From Arthrobacter sp. D5-1 (GTDB lineage: Bacteria > Actinomycetota > Actinomycetes > Actinomycetales > Micrococcaceae): DNA of 64,000 nucleotides. This document shows positions 34,127-43,806 of the stretch, in pieces. A program made the position numbers and the translations under genes. The DNA lies in NCBI RefSeq assembly GCF_017357425.1, contig NZ_CP014571.1, positions 2,356,001-2,420,000 of the forward strand. Direction: 5' to 3'. Numbering within the stretch: position 1 is the first letter of the stretch; the number at the start of each line of letters is the position of its first letter. The notes beneath the pieces were generated by a model. The model was not told the origin of the DNA, searched no databases, and worked only from the letters and a program-made list of their open reading frames with translations.

Positions 34127-34631
34127 GGGCGAGAGCCTCGTTCGCCTGGCCCGCGTTCGTGCCGAAGGCCTCAAGGGCCTCGCCGGTCAGGCGGAACGTG
34201 GACCACTCTTCCATGGGGAAAGCGCCCAGGTTCTTGTAGAACGTGATGGAGGGTTCGTTCCAGTCAAGGACGCTCCACTCAACACGGGCGTAACCACGTT
34301 CGACGGCGGTGGCCGCCAGATGCTGCAACAGCGCCTTGCCATGGCCCTCGCCACGTGCTTCGGGGATCACGTAGAGGTCTTCCAGGTAGATGCCGTGGAC
34401 GCCCTCCCACGTGGAGTAGTTCAGGAACCAGAGGGCAAACCCTTGAACTGCGCCGGCACTGTTTTCGGCCATGGTGGCGTAGACACGGGGGTTCTCGCCG
34501 AAAAGTACTTCGGTCAGCATGGCCGGTGTATTTTTGACTGCGTCCGGTTCCTTCTCGTAGATCGCAAGATCATGGATCATCCGGAGGATGGCAGGGACGT
34601 CGTCTACAGTGGCTGGGCGGATTACACTCAT
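34119..34631 (-). CDS. GNAT N-acetyltransferase, diamine acetyltransferase-like
   Basis: The 170-residue protein starts with the typical MSVIRPATVDDVPAILRMIHDLA and has motif A EDLYVIPEARGEGHGKALLQHLAATAVERG, followed by RVEWSVLDWNEPSITFYKNLGA. The pattern is that of spermidine/diamine N-acetyltransferases, though the substrate is not certain. Its ATG lies 7 nt after TAAGCT (34639-34644, minus strand), another probable leaderless start. The peptidase-like gene follows with an 8-bp overlap. Confidence 0.88.
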   Translation of the reverse strand: MSVIRPATVDDVPAILRMIHDLAIYEKEPDAVKNTPAMLTEVLFGENPRVYATMAENSAGAVQGFALWFLNYSTWEGVHGIYLEDLYVIPEARGEGHGKALLQHLAATAVERGYARVEWSVLDWNEPSITFYKNLGAFPMEEWSTFRLTGEALEAFGTNAGQANEALARG

Positions 34632-34638
34632 GGCTCCG

Positions 34639-34644
34639 AGCTTA
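34639..34644 (-). promoter_or_regulatory. -10 box of the GNAT gene, leaderless type
   Basis: On the minus strand TAAGCT is followed by CGGAGCC (7 nt) and ATG 34631. Confidence 0.45.
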
Positions 34645-34679
34645 CTAGGGGAGCCGCGCCTGCCGCTCCCGGTTCTTCC

Positions 34680-36050
34680 TTACTGCCAAGCCAAGGCGGA
34701 CGTTCCGTACTTCACCGGGGCCTTGCGGTATTGGAGGGGGACACCGTCCACGGTCAGGGGTGGCCCTACGAAGCGGAGTGGCCCGTAGGGGCTGTCCACC
34801 AGACGGAAGTCCGGGATGGGCATTCCGCCGACGCCGCTGGCGGGCCCGGGCACCGACAGGCGGAAGAGCACCTCCGCCGTGCGGACCAGGGAAACGTGTG
34901 CCGATCCTCCTCGTCCAGTGTGGAGGCGCTCTGACAGGAGAGCCAGGGCGGCTGCAGCAACACCGTACCCCGTTGCGTGGTCCAGTGCCTGGACGGGCAG
35001 CGCGCCGGGTGTCCACCCGTCGTCGACGTTTCCGTATCGCTCCGCGATTCCGCAGGCTGCCTGTACCAGGCTGTCGAAGCCGCGCCGGTCATTCCACGGT
35101 CCTGAGTCGCCCCAGGCGCTTAATGTCACCACCACCAGATCAGGCCTGGCGGCCAGCATCCTGTCCGGGTTCACACCGAATCTGTCCAGTCCACCGTGAC
35201 GGTAGCCGGTCACTGCGACGTCGGCCGCCGAAAGCAGGCGGTGCACCACGTCCAAAGCCTCGGCATTGTTGAGGTCGGCTTCGGCACTGCGCTTATCGAA
35301 CCCGGAATCAACAAAGGCATCAGTGAGCTCAGGAAGACCCGGCGGATCGATCCGCAGGACATCCGCACCCAGGGCGCCCAGAAGTCGGGTGGCCGTGGGC
35401 CCCGCTATGACGCGGGTCAGGTCCAGGACCCTGAGTCCGGCCAGGGGACGGAATGGGTCTGTTGAGGGAACCCACGACGACGACCGCGGACTTTCAACCG
35501 GCGCTGCAGGAGACGTGAATCCAATCCACGGTCCCGTGCTTGCCGCGGTATGCATGGGTGTGGCAGTCCACTCTTCCCGACTACGGACGGCCGCGGCCAC
35601 ACCCCTCCCGGCAATAATTGCTTCCTCTGCCTCCAGAGCGGTCATGGAAAGCAGCACTCGGTCAAGCCCATCGGGCGTCGAAATCCGAAGCGTTTCCATC
35701 AGCCGCGCCGCATGGTGCGGGTAGTTGGCATGCAGACGGATCCAGCCATCTGCGGTGGGACGGAACCCGGACATCGGAGCAAAACCCTGGGGTTTCCGGC
35801 CCGAGATCCTCAGGTGCCCCAACGAATCAAAAGACGCTGCCGTCAATTCTGACGACACCGCGTAACGGCCCGTAGAACCCGTCAGGGATTCGAGGGCAGT
35901 GGCTGCTGCCTGGACGGACCCCAACGCGAGCCCTTCGACGTCCAAGCTGCCACCCCACCACCAGCGCGGACCGATGCAGGCTGCCGGCTCTGCAGTAGCG
36001 AAGGCGTCCAGCAACCGCAGGCTGCCGGTCAGGTCCGGGACCGGTTCCAC
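34680..36050 (-). CDS. CaiB/BaiF-type CoA transferase with apparently permuted halves
   Basis: The 456-residue protein is a class III CoA transferase, but its order is unusual. The normal N-terminal hallmark, LAGLRVLDLTRVIAGPTATR with LGADVLRIDPPG, begins only near residue 205. It runs through GDSGPWNDRRGFDSLVQA, the likely catalytic Asp in VQALDHATGYG and HTGRGGSAHVSLV. The first 200 residues (GFRPTADGWIRLHANYPHHAARLMETL, then LEAEEAIIAGRG) resemble the usual C-terminal half. GTG 36050 follows the helicase stop by 10 bp. CoA donor and acceptor are unknown. Confidence 0.75.
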   Translation of the reverse strand: MEPVPDLTGSLRLLDAFATAEPAACIGPRWWWGGSLDVEGLALGSVQAAATALESLTGSTGRYAVSSELTAASFDSLGHLRISGRKPQGFAPMSGFRPTADGWIRLHANYPHHAARLMETLRISTPDGLDRVLLSMTALEAEEAIIAGRGVAAAVRSREEWTATPMHTAASTGPWIGFTSPAAPVESPRSSSWVPSTDPFRPLAGLRVLDLTRVIAGPTATRLLGALGADVLRIDPPGLPELTDAFVDSGFDKRSAEADLNNAEALDVVHRLLSAADVAVTGYRHGGLDRFGVNPDRMLAARPDLVVVTLSAWGDSGPWNDRRGFDSLVQAACGIAERYGNVDDGWTPGALPVQALDHATGYGVAAAALALLSERLHTGRGGSAHVSLVRTAEVLFRLSVPGPASGVGGMPIPDFRLVDSPYGPLRFVGPPLTVDGVPLQYRKAPVKYGTSALAWQ

Positions 36051-36060
36051 AGCGGTTGGC

Positions 36061-38595
36061 CTAGAGCCTGCCGGCGTCTGTCACGCGGACCACGGCGGTA
36101 CCGGTCTCGTCAGATGCGGCCAGGTCAACTTCGGCCGAGATTCCCCAGTCATGGTTGCCCGCAGGATCATCGAAGATCTGCCGCACTTTCCAGCTGCCGG
36201 GTTCCTCGGTGATGATGAGCAGTCCCGGGCCACGGGCATCAGGACCCGTGCCGATGTCGTCGTGTTCATCAAAGTAGTCATCCAGGACTTCTTCCCAGCG
36301 TTCTGCGTCCCAGCCGGCATCGCCATCCAGCTCGCCCAGTGCCGCTGAGTCCTCATCAGCAAAGAGTTCAACCCGGCGGAACATTTCGTTCCGGACCATC
36401 ACACGGAAAGCCCGGATGTTGGACGTCAGGAGCGGGGGCGGGGGAGGGGGAGCGTCGTGCGGTGTGGGGGCAAGCCCCGAAGTGAGCTCTTCCCATTCAT
36501 CCAGCAGGCTGGAGTCAACCTGGCGGACCAGTTCTCCCAGCCACGCAATCAGGTCTTCAAGGTCCTCCCGCAGCGAATCCTGGGGAACGGTCTGGCGCAG
36601 GGCGCGGAACCCGTCCGCCAGGTAGCGCAGGACGATGCCCTCCGAGCGGGCCAGGCCATAGAACTGCACGAACTCACCAAAATTCATGGCGCGCTCGTAC
36701 ATGTCCCGGATGATGGATTTCGGCGCAAGCTCAAAGTCGCCCACCCACGGCGCAGCCTTGCGGTAGACCTCAAAAGCTTCGCCGAGAATGTCCGCCAAAG
36801 GCATGGGGTACGTAACTTCGTCAAGCATGGCCATCCGCTGGTCGTACTCGATGCCATCGGCTTTCATCGCCGCAACGGCCTCGCCGCGTGCCTTCTTCTG
36901 CTGCGCCGAAAGAATCTGGCGGGGCTTCTCCAAGGTTGACTCGATCACGGAGACAACGTCCAGGGCGTAGGACGGCGACTCGGGATCAAGCAACTCCAAG
37001 GCGGCCAACGCGAAGGGGGAGAGCGGCTGGTTCAGGGCGAAGTTTGCCTGCAGGTGAACTGTCAGGCGTACGGAGCGCCCCTCAACTTCCTGCTCCTCCT
37101 CCGGGATGCGTTCAACCACACCTGCGGCCAGCAGCTCGCGGTAAATCCCCAGAGCCTTCTTCATGAGCTTGAGCTGGGAAGCGCGGTTCTCGTGGTTCTC
37201 GCTGAGCAAGCGCCTGGTGGCCTGGAACGGGTCACCCGGGCGCTCCATAAGGTTCAGGAGCATCGCGTGGGTCACAGTGAAACTGGACGTCAGCGGCTCA
37301 GGCACGGACTCCACCAGCCGCTTGAACGTGGGCTCACCCCAGGAGACAAATCCCTCAGGAGGCTTCTTCTTCACCACCTGCCGCAACTTCTTTTGGTCAT
37401 CGCCGAACTTGGCGGTTGCCTTGGCCATCGCCTTGGTGTTTTCCACCACGTGGTCCGGCGCCTGGACGACCACCGTCCCGGCAGTGTCGTACCCCGCGCG
37501 TCCGGCGCGTCCGGCAATCTGGTGGAACTCACGTGAGTTAAGCGATCTGGTGCGTACGCCGTCGTACTTGCTCAGAGCAGTCAACAACACGGTCCGGATG
37601 GGCACGTTGATGCCCACCCCCAAGGTATCGGTACCGCAGATGACTTTCAGCAGCCCGGCTTGGGCCAGTTGCTCCACCAAGCGGCGGTATTTGGGAAGCA
37701 TGCCGGCGTGGTGGACACCGATACCGTGGCGGACCAGCCTGTTAAGGGTTTTTCCGAAACCGGCGGCGAACCGGAAACCTGCAATGAGCTCAGCGATCCG
37801 GTCTTTCTCCGCGCGGCTGCACATATTGATGCTCATGAGGTTCTGGGCACGCTCAATGGCTTCGGCCTGGCTGAAGTGGACCACGTACACCGGGACCTGC
37901 TTGGTGGACAGCAGTTCTTCCAAGCTCTCGTGGACCGGGGTCAGGTGGTAGTAGTAGTGCAGCGGGATAGGACGTTCGGCTGAGCTCACTGTGGTGGTGG
38001 ACCGGCCAGTGAGTTCAGTCAGACCGGTTTCGAAGCGTGTGACGTCGCCCAGGGTCGCGGACATCAGGAGGAACTGTGCCTGGGGGAGTTCCAGCAGGGG
38101 TACCTGCCACGCCCATCCGCGCTGGGGATCGGAGTAGAAGTGGAATTCGTCCATGACCACAGAGCCGAGCTCCGCCGTCGAGCCTTCGCGGAGGGCAATG
38201 TTGGCCAGGATTTCAGCGGTGCAGCAGATGATTGGGGCATCCTGGTTGACGCCGGAATCGCCCGTAATCATTCCCACGTTCTCCGCGCCGAAGATGTCGC
38301 AGAGGGCAAAGAACTTTTCGGACACCAATGCCTTGATCGGAGCCGTGTAGTAGCTGCGCTGGCCCCGTGCCATCGCCTCGAAGTGTGCCGCGATGGCCAC
38401 CAACGATTTTCCGGAGCCCGTGGGGGTGGCGAGGATGACGTTGGCGCCGGAGGCAAGCTCCATGATCGCCTCGTCCTGGGCCGGATACAGCTGTAACCCG
38501 CGGGTTTCCGTCCACTCCACGAACCGTGTGTAGATTTCGTCCGGGTCCAGGGGACCGGTGGCGGTGGAACCGGGAAGCTGCTCAAGAAGTTTCAT
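36061..38595 (-). CDS. DEAD/DEAH-box helicase of the Ski2-like type with DUF3516
   Basis: The 844-residue protein has Walker A ATPTGSGKS, DEFH box VVMDEFHFYSDPQRGWAWQ, motif III LMSATLGD, and second-domain motifs GTDTLGVGINVPIRTVLL and QIAGRAGRAGYDT. The C-terminal 400 residues (KKPPEGFVSWGEPTFKRLV onward) are the DUF3516 region found in actinobacterial RNA/DNA helicases. A Pro-rich run (APPPPPPL) lies near residue 720. Its nucleic-acid substrate is unproven. It is divergent from a methyltransferase gene and shares a unit with the CoA transferase. Confidence 0.92.
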   Translation of the reverse strand: MKLLEQLPGSTATGPLDPDEIYTRFVEWTETRGLQLYPAQDEAIMELASGANVILATPTGSGKSLVAIAAHFEAMARGQRSYYTAPIKALVSEKFFALCDIFGAENVGMITGDSGVNQDAPIICCTAEILANIALREGSTAELGSVVMDEFHFYSDPQRGWAWQVPLLELPQAQFLLMSATLGDVTRFETGLTELTGRSTTTVSSAERPIPLHYYYHLTPVHESLEELLSTKQVPVYVVHFSQAEAIERAQNLMSINMCSRAEKDRIAELIAGFRFAAGFGKTLNRLVRHGIGVHHAGMLPKYRRLVEQLAQAGLLKVICGTDTLGVGINVPIRTVLLTALSKYDGVRTRSLNSREFHQIAGRAGRAGYDTAGTVVVQAPDHVVENTKAMAKATAKFGDDQKKLRQVVKKKPPEGFVSWGEPTFKRLVESVPEPLTSSFTVTHAMLLNLMERPGDPFQATRRLLSENHENRASQLKLMKKALGIYRELLAAGVVERIPEEEQEVEGRSVRLTVHLQANFALNQPLSPFALAALELLDPESPSYALDVVSVIESTLEKPRQILSAQQKKARGEAVAAMKADGIEYDQRMAMLDEVTYPMPLADILGEAFEVYRKAAPWVGDFELAPKSIIRDMYERAMNFGEFVQFYGLARSEGIVLRYLADGFRALRQTVPQDSLREDLEDLIAWLGELVRQVDSSLLDEWEELTSGLAPTPHDAPPPPPPLLTSNIRAFRVMVRNEMFRRVELFADEDSAALGELDGDAGWDAERWEEVLDDYFDEHDDIGTGPDARGPGLLIITEEPGSWKVRQIFDDPAGNHDWGISAEVDLAASDETGTAVVRVTDAGRL

Positions 38596-38665
38596 TGGTT
38601 TCCAGCTTAGTGCCCGCACGGTTTAGGCTCGGCCCAGCAATGGTGGCAGATGCGAGGAGGCTTTG

Positions 38666-39445
38666 ATGAAGTGGGATCCGTCCAAGTATGTGGAATTCGG
38701 AAACCATAGGGACCGTCCATTCCACGACCTCGTCGCGAGGGTCCAGGCCAGTGAACCCCGCACGGTAGTGGACCTCGGCTGTGGCCCCGGAAACCTTACT
38801 GCTACGCTCACCGAGCGCTGGCCAGGCGCCCGCATTGTTGGCCTGGACTCCTCTGCGGAGATGCTCGCTCAAGCAGGCGCCCTCACGCAGCAGTTCACGC
38901 ATCTGGAATTTATACAGGGTGATATCGCGAAATGGTCGCCCGACGCCGATACCGATGTAGTTGTCAGCAATGCGGCGCTCCAGTGGGTTCCCGGTCACCA
39001 GGACATGCTGGCCGGCTGGCTGCGGGCCCTGCAGCCCGGGGCATGGTTTGCCTTGCAGGTTCCCGGCAATTTCACCTCTCCTTCCCACACCCTGATGCGG
39101 CACCTCGCGGAATCGCCCCAGTGGTCGGCCCGGCTGGACGGCGTTCTTCGACATGACGGTGCAGTAGGGAGCCCGGCGGACTACTTGGGAATCATGCTCG
39201 ACGCCGGATGCTCGGCCGACGCTTGGGAAACCACCTACCAGCAGGTACTGCCGGGCAGTGACCCGGTCCTGCAATGGGTCCGCGGCACAGGTCTCCGTCC
39301 CTTGTTGGCGGCATTGTCCTCTGAAGAAGCTGCCGACTTCGAGACGGAGTACGCCGCAATGCTGCGCGAGGCCTATCCCGCAACAAGCCATGGAACCGTC
39401 TATCCGTTTCGACGCATTTTTGCCGTGGCACGGAAGAACGCGTGA
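38666..39445 (+). CDS. tam: Trans-aconitate 2-methyltransferase-like SAM-dependent enzyme
   Basis: The 259-residue class I methyltransferase has motif I VVDLGCGPGNLTATLTERWP, motif II GLDSSAEMLAQA and motif IV DVVVSNAALQWVPGHQDML. The N-terminus MKWDPSKYVEFGNHRDRPFHDLV and the later QVPGNFTSPSH and CSADAWETTYQQVLPG match Tam, which methylates trans-aconitate to relieve aconitase inhibition. ATG 38666 has GAGGAGG 5 nt upstream; TAGGCT (38624-38629) is a plausible -10 box. Confidence 0.88.
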   Translation: MKWDPSKYVEFGNHRDRPFHDLVARVQASEPRTVVDLGCGPGNLTATLTERWPGARIVGLDSSAEMLAQAGALTQQFTHLEFIQGDIAKWSPDADTDVVVSNAALQWVPGHQDMLAGWLRALQPGAWFALQVPGNFTSPSHTLMRHLAESPQWSARLDGVLRHDGAVGSPADYLGIMLDAGCSADAWETTYQQVLPGSDPVLQWVRGTGLRPLLAALSSEEAADFETEYAAMLREAYPATSHGTVYPFRRIFAVARKNA

Positions 39446-39647
39446 CGCCGTTGGATTCCCCGGGAGGGGAGGCAGCGACCTTCTTGCGCCGTGAGCTGCA
39501 TGGTGATCTGCCTGGTCCTCGATGTGGATGTGCCTGTCGTCATGGCTTGTCCACTGCCGTCGTCGCTGGTCTAATTCTCGGCATGGACCAAGGACGCTTC
39601 CGACATCAAACGCCCCGCCACATGCCGGCACCCGGGCGGAGGTCGTT

Positions 39648-40028
39648 GTGACTCCCACCGGCGATTTCCCGGGCACCTGGCGGCCCAACACCACCAGCGC
39701 TGTCGCCCTCTTTGAACAGTTAAGGTTGCGGATCATCGAGCTCGCTGACTCGGGAGTCCTGGCGGTTGGAGCGAAACTGCCACCCGTGCGCAATCTGGCC
39801 GGCGTACTGGACGTCGCACCCCACACCGTCGCCCGGGCTTACAAAGAACTGGAAGCCGCGGGCGTCGTGGCAACCCGCGGTCGGAACGGCACCGTGGTCT
39901 GTGCCCGGGACGATCGCTGGGGAGCGCTGGCCGAGGTGGCCGGGCAGTATGCGTCCGCCGCGAAGGCACAGGGCGCCTCTTTCGCCGAGGCAGTCCAGCT
40001 TCTCGCCGCAGCGTATGACGCGGATTGA
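39648..40028 (+). CDS. Small GntR family (YtrA-type) transcriptional regulator
   Basis: The 126-residue protein is a GntR winged helix (FEQLRLRIIELADSGVLAVGAKLPPVRNLAGVLDVAPHTVARAYKELEAAGVVATRGRNGTVV) followed by only about 40 helical residues. That size fits the YtrA subfamily, which usually sits beside ABC transporter genes; none is adjacent here. GTG 39648 has GGAGG 5 nt upstream. The 200 bp before it contain no convincing gene. Confidence 0.88.
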   Translation: MTPTGDFPGTWRPNTTSAVALFEQLRLRIIELADSGVLAVGAKLPPVRNLAGVLDVAPHTVARAYKELEAAGVVATRGRNGTVVCARDDRWGALAEVAGQYASAAKAQGASFAEAVQLLAAAYDAD

Positions 40029-40064
40029 TACCGATCGGTAGCATGTGAGGCACGACATGGAAAT

Positions 40065-40087
40065 TCGAAGAAGTTTTCGATTAGCAT
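40065..40087 (+). promoter_or_regulatory. LexA-like SOS box and -10 box of uvrA
   Basis: TCGAAG-AAGT-TTTCGA (40065-40080) matches ten of twelve fixed positions of the actinobacterial LexA box TCGAAC-N4-GTTCGA. TAGCAT (40082-40087) follows at once and ends 6 nt before GTG 40094. LexA bound here would block the promoter directly, and the transcript would be leaderless. Confidence 0.6.
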
Positions 40088-40093
40088 TGGTAA

Positions 40094-43021
40094 GTGCCCA
40101 AAGCCTTAGCTGAAGATACCGCCATCGAATCCCCGAACAGCATCCCTGTGGTTCCTGACTCCAAACCCGCGAGGCCAGACCTCTCGCGGCTGGTGGTCAA
40201 GGGTGCCCGGGAACATAACCTGCGCAACGTGGACGTCGACCTTCCGCGCGATGCCATGATCGTGTTCACGGGACTCTCGGGTTCCGGTAAGTCATCGTTG
40301 GCTTTCGACACCATCTTCGCCGAAGGGCAGCGCCGCTACGTAGAGTCGCTGTCCGCGTACGCGCGCCAGTTCCTGGGCCAGGTGGACAAACCTGATGTCG
40401 ACTTCATCGAGGGATTGTCGCCCGCGGTCTCCATCGACCAGAAATCCACCAGCAAGAACCCCCGTTCCACCGTGGGTACCATCACGGAGATCTACGACTA
40501 CATGCGGTTGCTGTGGGCCCGCGTTGGCCGCCCGCACTGCCCCGTATGTGGCGAACCCATCGCCCGCCAGACACCGCAGCAGATTGTTGACCAGCTTCTG
40601 GAACTTGAGACAGGCACACGTTTCCAGGTCCTCGCCCCGGTGGTCCGCGGACGCAAGGGCGAATTCGTCGACCTGTTCAAGGAACTGACCGCCAAAGGCT
40701 ATTCCCGTGCACGCGTTGACGGCGAGCTCGTCCAACTGAGCGATCCTCCCAAGCTGGGGAAGCAGTTCAAGCACACCATCGAAGTGGTGGTTGACCGCTT
40801 GGTGGTCAAGGAAGACATCAGCCAGCGGCTCACGGATTCCGTGGAGACCGCCCTGGGCCTGGCGGAGGGCCGTGTCCTGGTGGAGTTCGTGGATCTTGAC
40901 CCCGCGGATCCCGGTCGTATCCGGGCTTTCTCCGAGAATCTTGCCTGCCCCAACGAGCACCCTTTGGCGATCGATGAAATCGAGCCCCGCTCGTTCTCCT
41001 TCAACAACCCCTTTGGTGCCTGCTCGGCATGCAGCGGCATCGGAACCAAGCTTGAAGTCGACGAAGAACTCATCGTCCCCAATCCTGAACTCTCCTTGGG
41101 TGAAGGCGCCATTGCCCCGTGGTCCTTGGGAACGGCAACCACTGAGTACTGGAACCGCCTCCTTGAGGGCTTGGCCCATGAGCTCGGTTTCTCCATGAAG
41201 ACGCCTTGGGAGAAACTCTCCAAAGAAGTCCGGAACACCGTGCTGCATGGCAAGGACCACAAGGTTGTTGTCCAGTACAAGAACCGTTTTGGCCGTGAAC
41301 GCAAGTACAGCACGGGCTTTGAAGGCGCTATCCAGTACGTCCACCGGAAGCACGGTGAAACCGATTCCGACTGGGCCCGTGACCGGTACGAAGAGTACAT
41401 GCGCCAGATTCCCTGCCCTGAGTGCAATGGTGCACGCCTCAACCCGGCATCGTTGTCCGTGTTGATCAACGGCAAGTCGATCGCAGCGGTTGCTGCCATG
41501 CCCATGCGCGAATGCGCTGAGTTCCTGGGCAGCCTGACCCTCACCAGCAGGGAAGCGCAAATCGCTAATCAGGTGCTGAAGGAGATCCAGGCCCGCCTGA
41601 CCTTCCTTCTGGACGTGGGGTTGGAATACCTCAATCTCGAGCGGCCGTCAGGAACCCTGTCCGGCGGGGAGGCCCAGCGCATCCGGCTGGCAACCCAGAT
41701 CGGTTCCGGCCTGGTGGGCGTCCTGTATGTCCTTGACGAGCCGTCCATCGGCCTCCACCAGCGTGACAACCGTCGACTCATCGAGACCCTTACCCGTCTC
41801 CGGGACCTCGGCAACACGCTGATTGTGGTGGAGCATGACGAAGACACCATTCACGAGGCTGACTGGGTGGTGGACATCGGACCAGGCGCCGGTGAGCACG
41901 GAGGCCAGGTGGTGCACTCAGGTACCTACAAGGAGCTGTTGGAGAACACGGATTCCCTGACGGGTGACTACCTGTCAGGACGCCGGAAGATCGACATTCC
42001 CACCAAACGCCGTAAGTACGACAAGAAGCGTGAGCTCAAGGTTGTCGGTGCCCGTGAGAACAACCTGAACAATGTCGATGCCACGTTCCCGCTGGGGCTC
42101 TTTACTGCGGTGACCGGCGTCAGCGGTTCCGGTAAGTCCACGCTGGTCAACGAGATCCTGTACAAGGTCCTCGCCAATAAGCTCAACGGTGCCAAGCAAG
42201 TGGCAGGACGGCACCGGACGGTGGCCGGCCTGGAACACCTGGACAAGGTGGTCCATGTCGATCAGAGTCCCATCGGGCGTACTCCGCGCTCCAACCCCGC
42301 GACGTACACCGGGGTGTTCGACAACATCCGCAAGCTCTTCGCCGAGACCACCGAAGCCAAGGTCCGTGGATACCTGCCCGGACGGTTCTCCTTCAACGTC
42401 AAGGGCGGTCGCTGCGAGGCGTGTTCGGGCGACGGCACCTTGAAGATCGAGATGAACTTCCTGCCGGACGTCTATGTTCCTTGCGAGGTCTGCCATGGTG
42501 CCCGGTACAACCGGGAAACCCTTGAAGTCCACTACAAGGGCAAAACCATTGCTGATGTCCTCAACATGCCCATTGAGGAGGGTGCCGAGTTCTTTGCCGC
42601 CTTCACCCCCATTGCACGCCACTTGACTACTCTGGTGGACGTTGGCCTTGGCTACGTGCGTCTGGGACAGCCGGCAACCACGCTGTCCGGTGGCGAGGCC
42701 CAGCGCGTGAAGCTTGCCGCAGAGCTGCAGAAGCGCTCCAACGGACGCAGCATCTATGTCTTGGACGAGCCCACCACGGGCCTGCACTTCGAGGACATCC
42801 GTAAGCTCCTGATGGTGCTTCAGGGCCTGGTGGACAAAGGCAATACGGTCATCACCATCGAGCACAACCTCGACGTCATCAAGTCCGCGGACTGGATTGT
42901 GGATCTGGGCCCCAACGGTGGCTCGGGTGGCGGAAAGATTGTTGCCACCGGAACACCCGAACAGGTGGCAACATCCACGGAGAGCCACACAGCAACGTTC
43001 CTGGCCGAGATTCTCGGATAG
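40094..43021 (+). CDS. uvrA: UvrABC excinuclease subunit A
   Basis: The 975-residue ABC-type ATPase has two nucleotide-binding halves: Walker [16 protein letters not shown] and [15 protein letters not shown], signatures [19 protein letters not shown] and [15 protein letters not shown], and Walker [10 protein letters not shown] and LDEPTTGLH. Zinc modules appear as [22 protein letters not shown] and [14 protein letters not shown]. It scans DNA for lesions and loads UvrB. A short N-terminal extension of about 28 residues precedes the core. GTG 40094 is supported by the promoter geometry. Confidence 0.98.
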   Translation: MPKALAEDTAIESPNSIPVVPDSKPARPDLSRLVVKGAREHNLRNVDVDLPRDAMIVFTGLSGSGKSSLAFDTIFAEGQRRYVESLSAYARQFLGQVDKPDVDFIEGLSPAVSIDQKSTSKNPRSTVGTITEIYDYMRLLWARVGRPHCPVCGEPIARQTPQQIVDQLLELETGTRFQVLAPVVRGRKGEFVDLFKELTAKGYSRARVDGELVQLSDPPKLGKQFKHTIEVVVDRLVVKEDISQRLTDSVETALGLAEGRVLVEFVDLDPADPGRIRAFSENLACPNEHPLAIDEIEPRSFSFNNPFGACSACSGIGTKLEVDEELIVPNPELSLGEGAIAPWSLGTATTEYWNRLLEGLAHELGFSMKTPWEKLSKEVRNTVLHGKDHKVVVQYKNRFGRERKYSTGFEGAIQYVHRKHGETDSDWARDRYEEYMRQIPCPECNGARLNPASLSVLINGKSIAAVAAMPMRECAEFLGSLTLTSREAQIANQVLKEIQARLTFLLDVGLEYLNLERPSGTLSGGEAQRIRLATQIGSGLVGVLYVLDEPSIGLHQRDNRRLIETLTRLRDLGNTLIVVEHDEDTIHEADWVVDIGPGAGEHGGQVVHSGTYKELLENTDSLTGDYLSGRRKIDIPTKRRKYDKKRELKVVGARENNLNNVDATFPLGLFTAVTGVSGSGKSTLVNEILYKVLANKLNGAKQVAGRHRTVAGLEHLDKVVHVDQSPIGRTPRSNPATYTGVFDNIRKLFAETTEAKVRGYLPGRFSFNVKGGRCEACSGDGTLKIEMNFLPDVYVPCEVCHGARYNRETLEVHYKGKTIADVLNMPIEEGAEFFAAFTPIARHLTTLVDVGLGYVRLGQPATTLSGGEAQRVKLAAELQKRSNGRSIYVLDEPTTGLHFEDIRKLLMVLQGLVDKGNTVITIEHNLDVIKSADWIVDLGPNGGSGGGKIVATGTPEQVATSTESHTATFLAEILG

Positions 43022-43038
43022 GCGCCAGAAGTATTCCG

Positions 43039-43071
43039 GTAGCGGCATGCGAGTTTCAGGCATGCCGCTAC
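43039..43071. terminator. Hairpin after uvrA
   Basis: A perfect 12-bp stem (GTAGCGGCATGC with GCATGCCGCTAC) encloses a 9-nt loop 17 nt after the uvrA stop. The T-run is lacking, as is common in high-GC actinobacteria, so terminator strength is uncertain. Confidence 0.55.
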
Positions 43072-43089
43072 TCGTGAGAAACTAACCCG

Positions 43090-43806
43090 GTGACTCAAAC
43101 AACGGTGCCCGTAATATTCGATCTGGACGGCACCCTTGTCGATCCAGCCGGCGGTATCACGGGAGGAATCTCCGAGGCCCTCCGTGAATTGAACCTTCCC
43201 GTTCCTGGGCAGGCCGTGCTGAATTCCATGGTGGGTCCCAAGCTCAGCGATTCCCTGCTGCATTTGGCCAACGTCCCGGAAACCCTGGTCAATGAAACCA
43301 TTGAGCGTTACCGGCGCCATTACAAGGAAACGGGTATCGGGCAGAGCAAGCTTTACCCCGGGATCTTCGAACTTCTTGAGTACTTTGCTGAATCCGGCCG
43401 GGCTGTAGCAGTTGCTACTCAGAAGCCGCAGTCCATTGCGAGGCTCGTCCTCGAACACCATAAAATTGCTGATTTCTTCGTGTCCATACGCGGGGCGGCT
43501 GACAACGAGTCCCTGGAAGCGAATACGGCATCCGGCAAAGTCGAGATTGTTGGGGCAGCCTTGGCTGACCTGCATTCACAGCCGGCAGTGATGGTGGGAG
43601 ACAGGCATCAGGACGTCGCAGGAGCCATGGCAAACGGCCTGGATTGCATCGGGGTGGCCTGGGGATTCGCCCCGGACGGTGAACTCGAAGAAGCCGGCGC
43701 TGTGGCCGTAGTGCAAACCGCAGCCGAATTGCGGATCAAAATTGAAGAACTTGACGCTGTCCGTGCGGCAGCCCTGAGCGAGGTACAAAACGATGGCAGT
43801 CTTTGA
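43090..43806 (+). CDS. HAD family hydrolase, phosphoglycolate phosphatase-like
   Basis: The 238-residue protein has HAD motif I IFDLDGTLVDPAGG, a helical C1 cap (ISEALRELNLPVPGQ onward), motif II VAVATQKP, a Lys in ASGKVEIVGAAL and motif IV MVGDRHQDVAGA. These features match the Gph/PGP-like subfamily, which removes phosphate from phosphoglycolate or similar small compounds. GTG 43090 lies just after the uvrA hairpin. It overlaps the acyltransferase gene by 14 bp. Confidence 0.9.
   Translation: MTQTTVPVIFDLDGTLVDPAGGITGGISEALRELNLPVPGQAVLNSMVGPKLSDSLLHLANVPETLVNETIERYRRHYKETGIGQSKLYPGIFELLEYFAESGRAVAVATQKPQSIARLVLEHHKIADFFVSIRGAADNESLEANTASGKVEIVGAALADLHSQPAVMVGDRHQDVAGAMANGLDCIGVAWGFAPDGELEEAGAVAVVQTAAELRIKIEELDAVRAAALSEVQNDGSL

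Noticed and set aside
39442..39651. 69-codon frame between tam and the small GntR gene
   Set aside because: It overlaps the end of tam, has no recognisable ribosome site and a composition typical of noncoding GC-rich sequence.
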